A DNA stretch of 64,000 nt from Panonychus citri (GCF_014898815.1 NW_026515406.1:1736001-1800000), one strand, 5' to 3'; positions 13,967-23,646 are shown, counted from the first letter of the stretch. Notes: generated from the sequence alone by a model not told the origin. Translations and numbers: made by a program.

Positions 13967-16897
13967 CTAATTCAGGTTTTCCTTTATTATGCTAATTAGA
14001 ATATTTTCAGAGCTTTTCCTCGAGTTCAACAATGGATTTTGATCTGATATCTTTTCCTTGAGTTTATTATTTAGTTCGTTACTGGAGAAACTCGTGTACC
14101 ATCTTGTCATCAGCTTCATTAGCCATGAGGGGATTCTCTTGATATCATTGTTGCTGAATACCCATTTAAGGTAGAAGTTCGCATTTTGTTCAAACTCTTC
14201 TTGTTCAAGTTTATTCAGTAGCACATCCAAGGCCCACTTCAGGTCCTTTCTCATTATCATCGGCTTTATGTTAATTGGTTCCATATTTTCCATTTGACAT
14301 GGTGTTCCAATCAGCGTATTGTAGATGATCGTTTTTCTGCATTTAATCCTCTTTATCTTACCTTCAGGGATGTTGTAGAAGATGATCTTTGGTATCACGT
14401 TCTCCTCCGCACAGATCATTTCAATTACCATTTGCGTTGTAGTTTCCTTGCCGTTCTTCAACCACGAGCTAAAGTGTACATGTTTTCCGTTTTTCCTATC
14501 GATATGGCAGACTGCGTCTTCGATTCTCATGACTGAGTGACGAAAAGGAATTTCAGTAGCAACTCTGATCGGCTCAACATAATAGCTATTGATCATCATT
14601 CTGTCTTCTAATCCTTTTAACATCTTCATAGCTTCGATACCACCACTGTCAATCAGATTTGTTATTTGTTGTTTGATGTAATTCGTTGTCGGGTTATTCA
14701 GTCTTAGGGCTACTGTCCACCATCTATCGGTTCTCAGTGGGAAAAGGGTGGTTGCAGTTACTTCGCGGCCGAGTGCCAGTGTCTTTTTTATGATTTCTTG
14801 TATTGTCCCTTTGTTAATCAGGAAGTGTTGCGGTCCAAGACAATCGAGGCTTTGCAATTTGCTCGTTATTATCTTATTTACAACCTCTATTCTTGCGTTT
14901 GATAAGAATATCCTTTCCATGTTGGACAAGTTGTTGGTTTTTATAAGCTCCTTTAAGATTCTATTGTCGGGTCTCGTCGCTAAGTAGCCAATTATTTTCT
15001 TCTTACCAACATATTGGCAGTATTTTAATAGATGCGCTTTAGTTATGGTCATTGTTTTCTTCGTGTTCAACCTTAGGTTAATCCTTGCTAATTCACTGGT
15101 TAGGGATCGCTCAAAGAACTCACTCGAATTATTCGACAGTACAAAGATATCATCCGCATACGACATAATCATATGACCTTGTCTCTTAAGTTCACTCAGA
15201 ACGTCATTCATTCCAATTGAGAAGAGTGCAGGGCCGAGGCAGGTACCTTGAGGGGTTCCTTCATCATCTGGCATGAGCGTAACTTGGTTATTTCTTATGA
15301 TCTTGGTAAAGCGATTCGTCAGGAAGCTTTCAATCAACATAAAGTTTTGTCGGCTTGATAGTGGTTTAATCAGTTCCAGTATTCTTTTACGAGATATTTC
15401 ATCAAATGCTTTTGATACATCGAATATGTGTAGATACTGTTTGTTGTTGATTTCTTTCATTATCTTGATCCAGAGTGATAGGCGGTTCTTTCTTTTGCGG
15501 TACGCAAATTGTATGTCATCATCAATTAGTTCCAACAATATTGGTTCGATTCTGTTTAGTAGCAGTCTATCTATCATTTTCATCAGGAAACTCTGCGTGC
15601 GGACTATTCGCTCACCACCATCGGGTTTAGGGATAACAGTTCCTCCACTTATCTTGAGGGCCATCGGTAGCTCTCCACATTTGAATATTTTTTCAATCAA
15701 CCTTATAATCAAGTCAATGTTTTTCTTTTTAAAACTCCTCCACTCATTGATCGTAAAGTCATCTGCCCATCCAGAAGATGAAGTTGGGTTATGTTTTCTG
15801 ATCCATCTAATTTCGGTTTCACTTATACCATGATAAAAGAGTTCGTGTTGTGAGTAGTTATCATTGTGAGCAACATAATAAAATTTTCTCTTGAAAAGTT
15901 CTTCTCTATTAAATGTTCCATAGGGTCTGCTCAGCGAATTGTATAGTTGCCAGAACGATTTAGAGTCATTAATATTTTGTAGATTTGACAATGCGAAAAG
16001 ATTATCCATGTTCTCATGATTATCAGCATTATTTATTCTGGTGTCATCATTATCAATTCCAAGTCTCGATTTTTTCTTCATTAGTTTTTGTTTTTTGTTG
16101 TTGTATGTCGTCAAAGGTATCTGTTTTGCGATTTTGGGTTGAGAGAAGATTAGGTTAATTGTGTCGGTAATAGATAGTTGTCTTACTAATAGCCGTTTGA
16201 ATATCTTCTTTTGCCTCGGAGCTATTTTCATTCTTGTTTCTTTAGTTAATATTATCGCATGAATTGATTTGTGATCAGAAAGTGTTTTTTCATCCATTAA
16301 TACGACATCCAAGGGTATAAACAAGAAGTTACAGAGTAAACAGTCAATCATTGACGACGATGTATCAGCAATTCTCGTGGGTGTATTGCGTGGAATTATT
16401 GGACGAAAGTTACTGTGTAACAGTCTAAGTTCTAATGCAGAGATCGCAGATTTTTTCTCTATGGTATTGGGTCGAGGGTCTCTGGGCTCGTCACACCACG
16501 ATCTAAGCTCTTCATTGAAGTCCCCACCAATGATTACTGGTTCATCCTTAACTTGATCTAGTACTTCCGTTATCTTCACAAGTGATTCGTGGGTGAGTGG
16601 TCTGTTGTAGATCGCTATGATCCAGAACTGGCTTCCATGGGTTTCGATCAGACTCACAAGGACACCATAGTTGATGGCAATACTTTTGATCACCTTTATC
16701 TCCTTGCTTGTAATCATCGCAACGTCATCAGAATAGTTGATGTTAGTTACCTTACTAGTATCATATTGTATCATTTTCGGGGTACACTCACTCAATAGTC
16801 CAATGCAGGTTTCTTGTCCTTCGATCCATTTGTTGCACTTCCTAAATGTGTTTACTCTCTTATTAATATTCAAACACATGAGATTTAATCTGACCAT
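13967..16897 (-). CDS. LINE ORF2: APE endonuclease + reverse transcriptase
   Basis: Intact 976-residue ORF. The start at ATG 16897 was chosen because the endonuclease fold begins directly after it; the frame is open upstream to 16948 without an ATG. The N-terminal 215 residues are an APE-type endonuclease (GDFNEE near 125-130, SDHKS near 207-211), which nicks target DNA. The reverse transcriptase follows at about 385-640 with FDVSKAFD, GTPQGTCLGP and the catalytic YADD near 580-583. A further 330 residues follow in which I could not recognise an RNase H. The set fits target-primed reverse transcription by a non-LTR element, probably of the wider I/R1/Jockey assemblage. There are no internal stops. 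It lies about 270 bases downstream of a gag-like ORF on the same strand. Confidence 0.92.
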   Translation of the reverse strand: MVRLNLMCLNINKRVNTFRKCNKWIEGQETCIGLLSECTPKMIQYDTSKVTNINYSDDVAMITSKEIKVIKSIAINYGVLVSLIETHGSQFWIIAIYNRPLTHESLVKITEVLDQVKDEPVIIGGDFNEELRSWCDEPRDPRPNTIEKKSAISALELRLLHSNFRPIIPRNTPTRIADTSSSMIDCLLCNFLFIPLDVVLMDEKTLSDHKSIHAIILTKETRMKIAPRQKKIFKRLLVRQLSITDTINLIFSQPKIAKQIPLTTYNNKKQKLMKKKSRLGIDNDDTRINNADNHENMDNLFALSNLQNINDSKSFWQLYNSLSRPYGTFNREELFKRKFYYVAHNDNYSQHELFYHGISETEIRWIRKHNPTSSSGWADDFTINEWRSFKKKNIDLIIRLIEKIFKCGELPMALKISGGTVIPKPDGGERIVRTQSFLMKMIDRLLLNRIEPILLELIDDDIQFAYRKRKNRLSLWIKIMKEINNKQYLHIFDVSKAFDEISRKRILELIKPLSSRQNFMLIESFLTNRFTKIIRNNQVTLMPDDEGTPQGTCLGPALFSIGMNDVLSELKRQGHMIMSYADDIFVLSNNSSEFFERSLTSELARINLRLNTKKTMTITKAHLLKYCQYVGKKKIIGYLATRPDNRILKELIKTNNLSNMERIFLSNARIEVVNKIITSKLQSLDCLGPQHFLINKGTIQEIIKKTLALGREVTATTLFPLRTDRWWTVALRLNNPTTNYIKQQITNLIDSGGIEAMKMLKGLEDRMMINSYYVEPIRVATEIPFRHSVMRIEDAVCHIDRKNGKHVHFSSWLKNGKETTTQMVIEMICAEENVIPKIIFYNIPEGKIKRIKCRKTIIYNTLIGTPCQMENMEPINIKPMIMRKDLKWALDVLLNKLEQEEFEQNANFYLKWVFSNNDIKRIPSWLMKLMTRWYTSFSSNELNNKLKEKISDQNPLLNSRKSSENILISIIKENLN

Positions 16898-17163
16898 TTT
16901 TTGTTTTAATTTCCTTTTCGATGATAGTACAATAAGATAGAACAAAGATTAGAGGGAATAGGTAGATAAGGGAGAGAGGCAGGAGATGAATTCAGGAGTA
17001 GGATACAGATAAGAAAGGGGTTCGAGTAGGGTAAGATAAACGAGGTCTAGTAGAAAGATGTACGAGGATAAGGAGGCAATTGCTGGAGATTGAAAATTGG
17101 TAAGGTTGGCAGATGTTGGTATCATTGGTTTGATGGTCCACAGATCCAAAGCCATCACTCTTG

Positions 17164-18021
17164 TTACCACCCTGGATTTGGAGCAGAGGCTAAGATTCTT
17201 ATAACTGTGAAGCGACCACGAGTCTTGTTTATATATGACTGCATTAATTTGCGAAGAACAGGACAAGTGAAATAGTTAGCTGGATGATCACAGCGGCGGC
17301 CAGAGAGCACACAGTTGTTACAGCAAGGTGGTCGTTGACACAAGAGGCCTTGTCCATGGTAATCTTGAGAGCAGACAGAACAGGCTGGTTGTTCAACACA
17401 ATGATGGTCATCAAGTGCCGGTCTCGCGACAAATTTGTGGCATCTTAGGCATTGTACAAAGCCAATGTCATCAAAAACCAATGCTTGTTGTCCGTCTGAG
17501 AAGTTGAAGCGCCAGTGGTTATCAATGATGGTGTTGCGTTGGTTGCAATCAAACGTAAATACATTCAGTCCACCATAGCGTTCCCATTCATGTCCATTGT
17601 ATATAACTCTGATGTTCAGTTGTTCAGTAATCGCAGTTGAGACTTCTTCTTCAGATCGTGTTTCACCCGAGTAAACTACCATGAAGCATGGGTTTTTTAC
17701 CACTTGAGTGATCGCGACATCTTCACAGCCATTCAGTCTAGTTATCATTGATATTAGGGTAAGGCTTTTTTCCCTCACAATTTTTACTATTACTCCATTA
17801 GGGATCATTTCAACTCCTGATTTTAACCATATCGTGAGAGAGTTATCAGAGGTTAGTAGATTGTATACTGGAAGGAACTGATTTTGTCTCATGAAGGTGA
17901 TTTTCATCATGCTGATTGCTGAGTATGGGTTGAAGTTTCTGATTAGGGTATGAGGTGTCATTGGTGCGCCACGGGTAAAGGTTTCGACTCCAAGGTTAAC
18001 ATCAACATTTCCAATTGGCAT
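17164..18021 (-). CDS. gag-like ORF with zinc knuckles (ORF-D)
   Basis: 285-residue ORF starting at ATG 18021. The C-terminal part (about 191-253) has three Cys/His clusters, including CLRC and CSVC, that resemble CCHC zinc knuckles of retrotransposon gag/ORF1 proteins; their spacing is less regular than in the other two gag-like ORFs. The first 190 residues match no domain I can name. It is the ORF nearest upstream of the reverse transcriptase on the same strand and so the best candidate for its partner ORF1, which would bind the element RNA. A pyrimidine-rich spacer separates the two. Confidence 0.75.
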   Translation of the reverse strand: MPIGNVDVNLGVETFTRGAPMTPHTLIRNFNPYSAISMMKITFMRQNQFLPVYNLLTSDNSLTIWLKSGVEMIPNGVIVKIVREKSLTLISMITRLNGCEDVAITQVVKNPCFMVVYSGETRSEEEVSTAITEQLNIRVIYNGHEWERYGGLNVFTFDCNQRNTIIDNHWRFNFSDGQQALVFDDIGFVQCLRCHKFVARPALDDHHCVEQPACSVCSQDYHGQGLLCQRPPCCNNCVLSGRRCDHPANYFTCPVLRKLMQSYINKTRGRFTVIRILASAPNPGW

Positions 18022-18193
18022 TTTGGTTGAGAGTAGGCAAGAGTAATTAAGGGTAATGAGAGTAATTAAGATGTACTATGAGAAAGATAAGATAGAGAAG
18101 GATGTCGAGATTAGTTGATAACAGGAAGTAATTAAGGGAATACTTAAGAAGAAGTAAAGAAGGACAAAGAAGGTCAGAAGCATGTGTTTCAAA

Positions 18194-18718
18194 TTATTCG
18201 ATTTGCTTTCTTGGTGAAAGAAGCAACGCCATCTGGTTGCTTATCAGCTTGATTCCACTACCAGATGGGCCAGCGGACATTTTTAATTCATGGGCCTCAT
18301 TGTTGTAATCAAAATATTCGGTGGGTATTCTGGCAAACACAATTTTTTCATAGCCCCAATCAATCAGTAGTTTTTTTAACATTGTTCTCTCTTCGCCAAT
18401 TTTGATCCATTGCTTCATTAGTTCGAGATTTGGTAGGTCGAATGCTGAATATAATTCAGCCTCAAATGTTATCATGTTACCATAAGTTGTGAACAATTTA
18501 TTCCTTGTTTCCCTTGATATTATAATGAAGATTTTTGTTTCGTAGTCTTTTGTTACTTTAACCACTTTTTTGACATCAATACCATTCATCACCATAATCT
18601 TGTCTTTAATTAATTCTTCGCTCATCTTGTTAACTTCAGGAAAGGTGAACCATATGATAACAGTCTCCTTATCTTTGCCATCCAATATCGGTAAGCCTTT
18701 AATGTCAATGAGAGCCAT
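18194..18718 (-). CDS. small ORF of the retroelement block (ORF-C), unknown
   Basis: 174-residue ORF from ATG 18718, on the same strand as the reverse transcriptase. It is Lys/Ile/Glu-rich with no zinc knuckles, signal peptide or membrane helix. Its position between two gag-like ORFs and its pyrimidine-rich leader suggest it belongs to the element. It may be an ORF1 relative lacking the nucleic-acid-binding tail or an accessory protein. It starts 248 bases from the divergent plus-strand ORF-B, so the two could share a promoter. Confidence 0.5.
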   Translation of the reverse strand: MALIDIKGLPILDGKDKETVIIWFTFPEVNKMSEELIKDKIMVMNGIDVKKVVKVTKDYETKIFIIISRETRNKLFTTYGNMITFEAELYSAFDLPNLELMKQWIKIGEERTMLKKLLIDWGYEKIVFARIPTEYFDYNNEAHELKMSAGPSGSGIKLISNQMALLLSPRKQIE

Positions 18719-18965
18719 TTTAGATTTAGTTGGTAGTATTATTTATCACACACTAATTGGGTGAAGGTTAGCGATATTATTGTCAACGTAGTGAGAAATA
18801 TATAATTTATAAGAGATAAATCAGAGGGATTTTAGTAACTTGTCACGTATTTGTAATGTAAACTAGTAATAAATGTTTCTTTTCCTTTTTTTTTTTTTTT
18901 CTTTCAGAGCTAAGAATACCCCTGGTGGTGAGTCATTAAGTACATATTTGTTTCTTCAAGTCATA
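18719..18965. promoter_or_regulatory. divergent intergenic region between ORF-C and ORF-B
   Basis: Two ORFs start outward from this 247-bp gap. On the plus side a 15-base T run (18886-18900) followed by CTTTCAG looks like a polypyrimidine tract and splice acceptor just upstream of ORF-B, so ORF-B may have an untranslated upstream exon. Read on the other strand the T run would be an A run. Promoter activity is inference. Confidence 0.35.
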
Positions 18966-19748
18966 ATGAGTGCTGATGATTACAAAGAAGTTGGTATTGT
19001 TCCGGTTCAACCCTATGGATTAATTAGGACCTTAGTTATACCATGTGGCCAAGGGATAAGTAGTTACCAATTGAAGGCTCAAGTGATAGCTTCCTCTTAT
19101 TTGCCTCCGGGAGCAGTTGTCACCCGTGGTTCAAATGATGTACATGTTGGTCTTCCTCTTGGTTCAGATTTTTCTCTTCTCCTTACTGAGCTCACAAGCA
19201 GGGGTCTGTCTCATTATTTCCAGGCACCACAGAGGCCAATTATCAAGATTCTAGTGCCTGTTACCCATACGGGAGGTTGTAGTGCAGTTATAGATTCATT
19301 GTCGCAAGCTTATCAATCAATCATTTCTAAGCATGAAATAGTCGTCAAGGGGGTCACATATGGTCGAATATACAACACAATGCTTATTGAGTTACCTTCT
19401 CAACTCCGTAGTGCAATGGTCGAGCCTATAATCCGAACTCCTTCCGGAAGTGTCGAGTTTTATGACTGTTTGTCCGTGCGGATTTGCGATTTTTGTACAA
19501 CCTTTGGCCATACTGTAAAAAATTGTCGATCAAGACCTCGCTGCGGGAAGTGTTGTCAGCAGCATATTACAGCTCATTGTCCCTATCGAGAACGAAAAGG
19601 AAGCTGGCTTTGCCCAAGTTGTGGTCTTCTTGGTCATTCGGTTTATTTTTTCAATTGTTCACATATGCAACAGGTAGTTAAGTATCAACTCAGTAAGATT
19701 GATCACACTTATTCCCATCTTTACATATCGAAGCGTAGTCTTCATTAA
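18966..19748 (+). CDS. antisense gag-like ORF with three zinc knuckles (ORF-B)
   Basis: 260-residue ORF from ATG 18966, opposite in strand to the reverse transcriptase. The frame is open upstream but reads through the T run, so this ATG is preferred. Residues 174-231 carry three CCHC-like knuckles: CDFC with H and C, CGKC with H and C, CPSC with H and C. The knuckle array and the tail after it (KIDHTYSHLY) match those of ORF-A (KINHQYNYAF), so the two are paralogues. Role by analogy: RNA-binding gag/ORF1. It converges on ORF-A with a gap of about 210 bases. Its strand is hard to reconcile with translation from the same RNA as the reverse transcriptase. Confidence 0.72.
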   Translation: MSADDYKEVGIVPVQPYGLIRTLVIPCGQGISSYQLKAQVIASSYLPPGAVVTRGSNDVHVGLPLGSDFSLLLTELTSRGLSHYFQAPQRPIIKILVPVTHTGGCSAVIDSLSQAYQSIISKHEIVVKGVTYGRIYNTMLIELPSQLRSAMVEPIIRTPSGSVEFYDCLSVRICDFCTTFGHTVKNCRSRPRCGKCCQQHITAHCPYRERKGSWLCPSCGLLGHSVYFFNCSHMQQVVKYQLSKIDHTYSHLYISKRSLH

Positions 19749-19957
19749 TCTCCCTCTTTATCATTGCTTTGTACTAGGTTTAGTAGTTCTTTGTATCATG
19801 ATTTAGTTTTAAGAGATTGTATAATTAAACGATGATTCAAAGATTTCATTTTGTTTATTTCATTTTATTTTTTTATTTATTTCCATTACAGAGTTATTTC
19901 AATCTTACGATAGTTCTGATAGTTTTCTTCAGAGAGCATAGACTCATTCAGGTCTAA

Positions 19958-21306
19958 TTAGATTCTGGTATTGTCTAAGAACGCATAGTTGTATTGATGG
20001 TTGATCTTTTCAAGCTCAGGTTTTAATTTGATCAGAAAGATTGGGCATTCTTTTGAAAATATGGAATGGGTGCCTTTACAACCAGGGCAGATCCAATTTA
20101 TCTTTGCCTTTTCACATTTGCCAGGGTGATTTTCACTGCAGTGGCCGCAGATTCTTTTAAAGCGACAATTAATAGCACGATGTCCATATTTAGAGCAATT
20201 TGCACAAATGATGATGTTAAATTTATCATATACGTCGATTTTTTGACAGCCAGTCGAGATCTTGCCACCGAATCTTTCAATGAGGGATCTCATTAGTGAG
20301 TTTATCGAGATCACTGTTTTGTACTTTCCGTTCCTTAGTTTGGTGCTTGATAGCCATTGAATTTCAAATTTTGCATCAAGTTTGTTGTATTTCTTGATTT
20401 TTTCAATCCAATTCTCTTTATTTTCTTCATCGACAAGTTCATTCAGCAAGACATAGACTTGTGGGTTCTTTAGTGGTTCAATGGCTGCTTGTAGTTTGTA
20501 TTTGTCAGAGTTGAGTTGATTTATCTCTTCCATTATGATTTTTTGGGAGAATTGATTATCAACCAACAATTTCATACAGTCCTTCGCTGGAAAGGAGTTT
20601 TCAATATGGATATGGTTTTTTCCTTGTTTTTCATAGAGTTGATTGAAGGCTGCTTTAGTCGTGAATCCATCAACAGGTTTGTTGTTACTTGTGATTGTCA
20701 CAGTGATTGTCGGTTTAGTTTCAATCGTGCTGACATTGAGCCAGTGATCAGGAATCATTGTTTTTTGTTGATAGTTGATGAATATGTTTTGCTTTTCCAT
20801 ATCCTTGACAGGTACAGTCATTGGGTCAGTAGTTGAAATCTCTCCTTTGTAGGTAGCAATTTTTTCAGGTTCTCTACTCATTTTAAGGAAGTTTCCAAGG
20901 GTTACAATCTCATCATGTGAGAAGTTTTCAGTAATCGGGTTCGCAAAAAATTCTTCAATCTCTTTTATGATCGATGTAACAGTGTCACAGTCCATTAATT
21001 TGGTCCATTGGCGAAAGAGATTAGGGTCTTTTTTGGGATCGAAGCGTTTCAAGCATTGCAGTAACTGTTTCAGATTATCATCAGGATTTTCCTAAGATAT
21101 ATCAATTGGTCAGATAGAGAGAGGTCTGTTAGATTTGTAACTGTATAGATTTGTCTGTCAAATTAGCCTAAGCCCAATGAGTATTTAGTTTTGTTTTCAT
21201 ATTCACTTACTTCTTCAGTATCATCTTGGAGGATCCTTTTCGGCGGTGGTAGAGTAGTATCATCCGCATTTCTCTTCCTTGGTCTTACTCTTTGTTCACC
21301 AGTCAT
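19958..21306 (-). CDS. gag-like protein with three zinc knuckles and an intron (ORF-A)
   Basis: Two exons on the minus strand, 21211-21306 and 19958-21091, give 409 residues. Exon 1 starts at ATG 21306 and encodes 32 basic/acidic residues with an RPRKR motif that could be a nuclear signal. It ends at a good GTAAGT donor, the acceptor reads CTTAG, and both sides are phase 0. The long exon has no ATG near its 5' end and a stop directly before the acceptor, which supports splicing. Three CCHC-type knuckles occupy about 328-381 (CANC, CGHC, CPGC). The protein is related to ORF-B. An intron in a gag-like ORF is unusual for an element that copies itself through RNA: the genomic RNA must escape splicing, or this is a co-opted host gene. 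Confidence 0.68.
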
Positions 21307-21840
21307 TGTGGATTGATATTTAGTTGATAGTATAAGAGGATAAACGTTGAAAGAATTGAATGTGAAAGAGGAAACACTGTGAAAATGTAATTCTCACGCT
21401 ATTAGAATGACGCTTAAAAACTGAATGAAGGGAAAAGAGAAAAAGGTAAACATGAGAAAGAGAAAAGAATTTGAGAGAAAAAGTGGTGACATCTGTTGGA
21501 ATAGAATAGAAACTTTGATATTATTTTTTGTTTCTTTTCCGATGTTAAGAGATTTTTTTCTAATTCTGATAGTTAATTGTTCTGGTTATTTGATTTTTCG
21601 TTTGTATGGATATTTTTTATTCTTTTATTTCGTTTTTAGGTTAAGATTTTTGTTTCCATTTGAATCTTTTGTCGGTTTACTTGTGATTTTCGCTTTTGTT
21701 TCATTGTCTTCTTGATGTTCGTATGTTTAAGGTTTGATGATTTAAATTGTTTATTCTTTGATATGAAAGTTGATTGTGATTTGACTTGAATCACTCGGTG
21801 AGAGTCAATCGTTTAAGGAAGGAGTTTAGGATGAGTTTTC
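21307..21840. other. gap between retroelement block and inverted duplication
   Basis: It is purine-rich near 21360-21500 and T-rich further right. The open frame at 21425-21715 on the plus strand has no recognisable features and looks like chance. The left edge may hold the promoter or 5' UTR of ORF-A. Confidence 0.4.
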
Positions 21841-22073
21841 ATTTATTATAACCGATACGATTAAATGAAATGGAAAATTGAATTTTTTGTTGTGTAAAAA
21901 AAAGAGAACTGATTTTGTGAATTTTGTTATTCAACATGAGAACATCAATTTGTTGTTTTTAGATTTAGATTTAGTTTTAGTTTTCCAATAGAATCAATTA
22001 GAATACAATTATTAGATTACAATAATTGTTATTTTTGAGTCTTTTTGGAATAATAATAATCATAAGAATCAAT

Positions 22074-23113
22074 TTAATCCACTGCCATTGTATCATCTGG
22101 AGCTACTTGTGGATCACCAGGTCGAGGTTCAGTTCCCTGAGCATCCATACCTTCACCTGCCCCTTGTTGATCAGCAGCAGCAGCACCCGAAGTACCGGAA
22201 GCAGGAGCAGCATCACTGCCCCCAGGACCACCTTCACCACCAGCACCCGCACTTCCTGCACCTCGACCTTTCCTTTCACTCTCGGACAGTAAATCCAACC
22301 ATTTACTCACTTTATCATCATCATAAACTGTAAATTCGTGCCCTTTGCCAACAAGACCAATTGACACATTTCGCACATTTAATTCTAAATCATTTGGTAA
22401 ACATTCACGTAAAGAAAGTAATCCATGTCGAATGAGTTCATTTAAATCACATCCTCCAAATTTATCCAAATTTTTCTCCAAATAAGTTCTCGCTGATTGT
22501 GATCGAGCTCCAATGGCCATCGCTTTACAATCAAAATAATTTGCTGATGGACAAGTTTGATAAATGTGAGGACCATTATCATCATAACCAGCAATTAGTA
22601 AACCAACACCGTACGGACGTCGATCGTACCTTTGTGTTGAACTTTGCATTTTATTACCAAGAATTTCAACTAGATAATATAATAAGAAATTTAAATGATA
22701 ATATTAATAATTAGCAACAGTATTAGCAAAAGAATCATAAGAATAATGAACCAGAGAAAGAACCACAACCATCACAATCAATTCTCACCTAATCGTTTAA
22801 TTGGTAAACATGTATCATGTGAATATCTTTCATTGATACATTCATTTCTCATGAATCGAGACAAAACTCTAGCATCAGCTGTTAAACCGGCAATCGAAAT
22901 ACCAACATGGTTATCAATTGGAATAATCTTCTTCTGATGAGCACTTAATTCTGATGTACTTCGTTTCAATGCCAATAACAAAGCATGAGTTGAGTTTTTT
23001 AATCCAATTGTAGCTGATCCTTGTTTAACAGCTTCCATTGCATATTCAACCTGATGAAGTCTCCCTTGGGGCGACCAAGTGGTAACATCATTGTCATACT
23101 GATTACGGAACAT
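22074..23113 (-). CDS. PSMA1: proteasome subunit alpha type-1, copy 1
   Basis: Exons 22789-23113 and 22074-22669 (minus) join in phase 1 across a 119-base GT-AG intron to give 306 residues. The protein is a 20S proteasome alpha-ring subunit (alpha6/PSMA1), part of the barrel that gates entry of proteins for degradation. The N-terminus MFRNQYDNDVTTWSP, GRLHQVEYAMEAVKQGSA, RRPYGVGLLIAGYDD and SANYFDCKAMAIGARSQSAR closely match the animal family as I know it. The C-terminal ~70 residues are an Ala/Gly/Pro-rich extension, longer than in the 263-residue human protein. A second copy with the same protein sequence lies at 30430-31469 on the other strand. Confidence 0.96.
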
Positions 23114-23646
23114 TTTCCAATCACCAATATAAACACTTGACTACAAAACAAAATATAACAACAGTAAAAAGTAAAAGTAAAAAGTAATCAAAATATTCCA
23201 ACACAAATCAAACCAAACTAATCAATTGACACTAAAACCAATTTAAATTTGCTTAATCATGAATCTCACTCAACATTGGAAAAGAAAATTTTTTTCATCA
23301 GCTGCAAATAAAACTTTCTTTTTCTAACCACAGATGGCGCTGCTTTTACTTCCAATAAATGGTTAATATTTGTTCAACTTAACAATTAAATTGCAATTCG
23401 GGTTTTTGACAATTAGATTGAAATTTCACGGGTTCACGAATTTACAGTTTTCACAATTTATTCCAATTCTATGAAGTTATCGGTTTGAACACTTAGTTGT
23501 TAAGTTGATTTTATTTCAGACAATTAAACAATCATCAAACTGTACATTAATTGTTATATCAAAACATTCATCTTTTTAGTCAAAATAGTTTTACTCATAA
23601 ATTGATTGTAAAATATTACTTTTGAAGTTATTACTAATTTCGATTA
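23114..23646 (-). promoter_or_regulatory. PSMA1 copy 1 promoter region
   Basis: This sequence between the PSMA1 start and the stop codon of the coiled-coil gene is present three times in the window (here, 26027-26277 and within 29910-30429). It contains AGATGGCGCTG near 23330-23342, which resembles the AGATGGCGC core bound by insect CTCF. That all three copies keep it is seen; binding is inference. Confidence 0.45.

Larger units (their letters stand above)
13740..21420 (-). mobile_element. non-LTR retrotransposon block with multiple gag-like ORFs
   Basis: This interval of about 7.7 kb carries, right to left on the minus strand, a zinc-knuckle gag-like ORF with an intron, a small ORF, a second zinc-knuckle ORF, and an APE endonuclease plus reverse transcriptase ORF. 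A third zinc-knuckle ORF lies on the plus strand between the first two. No LTRs are visible and no target-site duplication could be fixed by eye, so the ends are approximate. Ordinary LINEs of the I, R1 and Jockey groups have a single ORF1 upstream of ORF2; four extra ORFs, one antisense, do not fit that plan. It may be one complex element, nested insertions, or a retroelement next to co-opted gag genes. All ORFs are open, which suggests recent activity or selection. Confidence 0.7.

Noticed and set aside
14280..15000. RNase H domain after the reverse transcriptase
   Set aside because: The C-terminal 330 residues of ORF2 do not show the expected Asp/Glu/Asp/His pattern. I could not support a domain call.
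16949..17266. Minus-strand ORF in the same frame as the RT ORF, separated from it by a single TAA
   Set aside because: It overlaps the end of ORF-D, is Ser/Leu/Tyr-rich from the pyrimidine spacer and has no domain. A readthrough fusion is possible but nothing supports it.
18886..18900. T15 run as the poly(A) tail of a minus-strand insertion
   Set aside because: Possible, but it sits directly before CTTTCAG and ORF-B on the plus strand, and no target duplication was found. Left open in the findings.
22026..22333. Plus-strand ORFs over PSMA1 exon 2 (and their mirror at 31210-31517)
   Set aside because: Antisense shadows of the Gly/Ala/Pro-rich tail of PSMA1.
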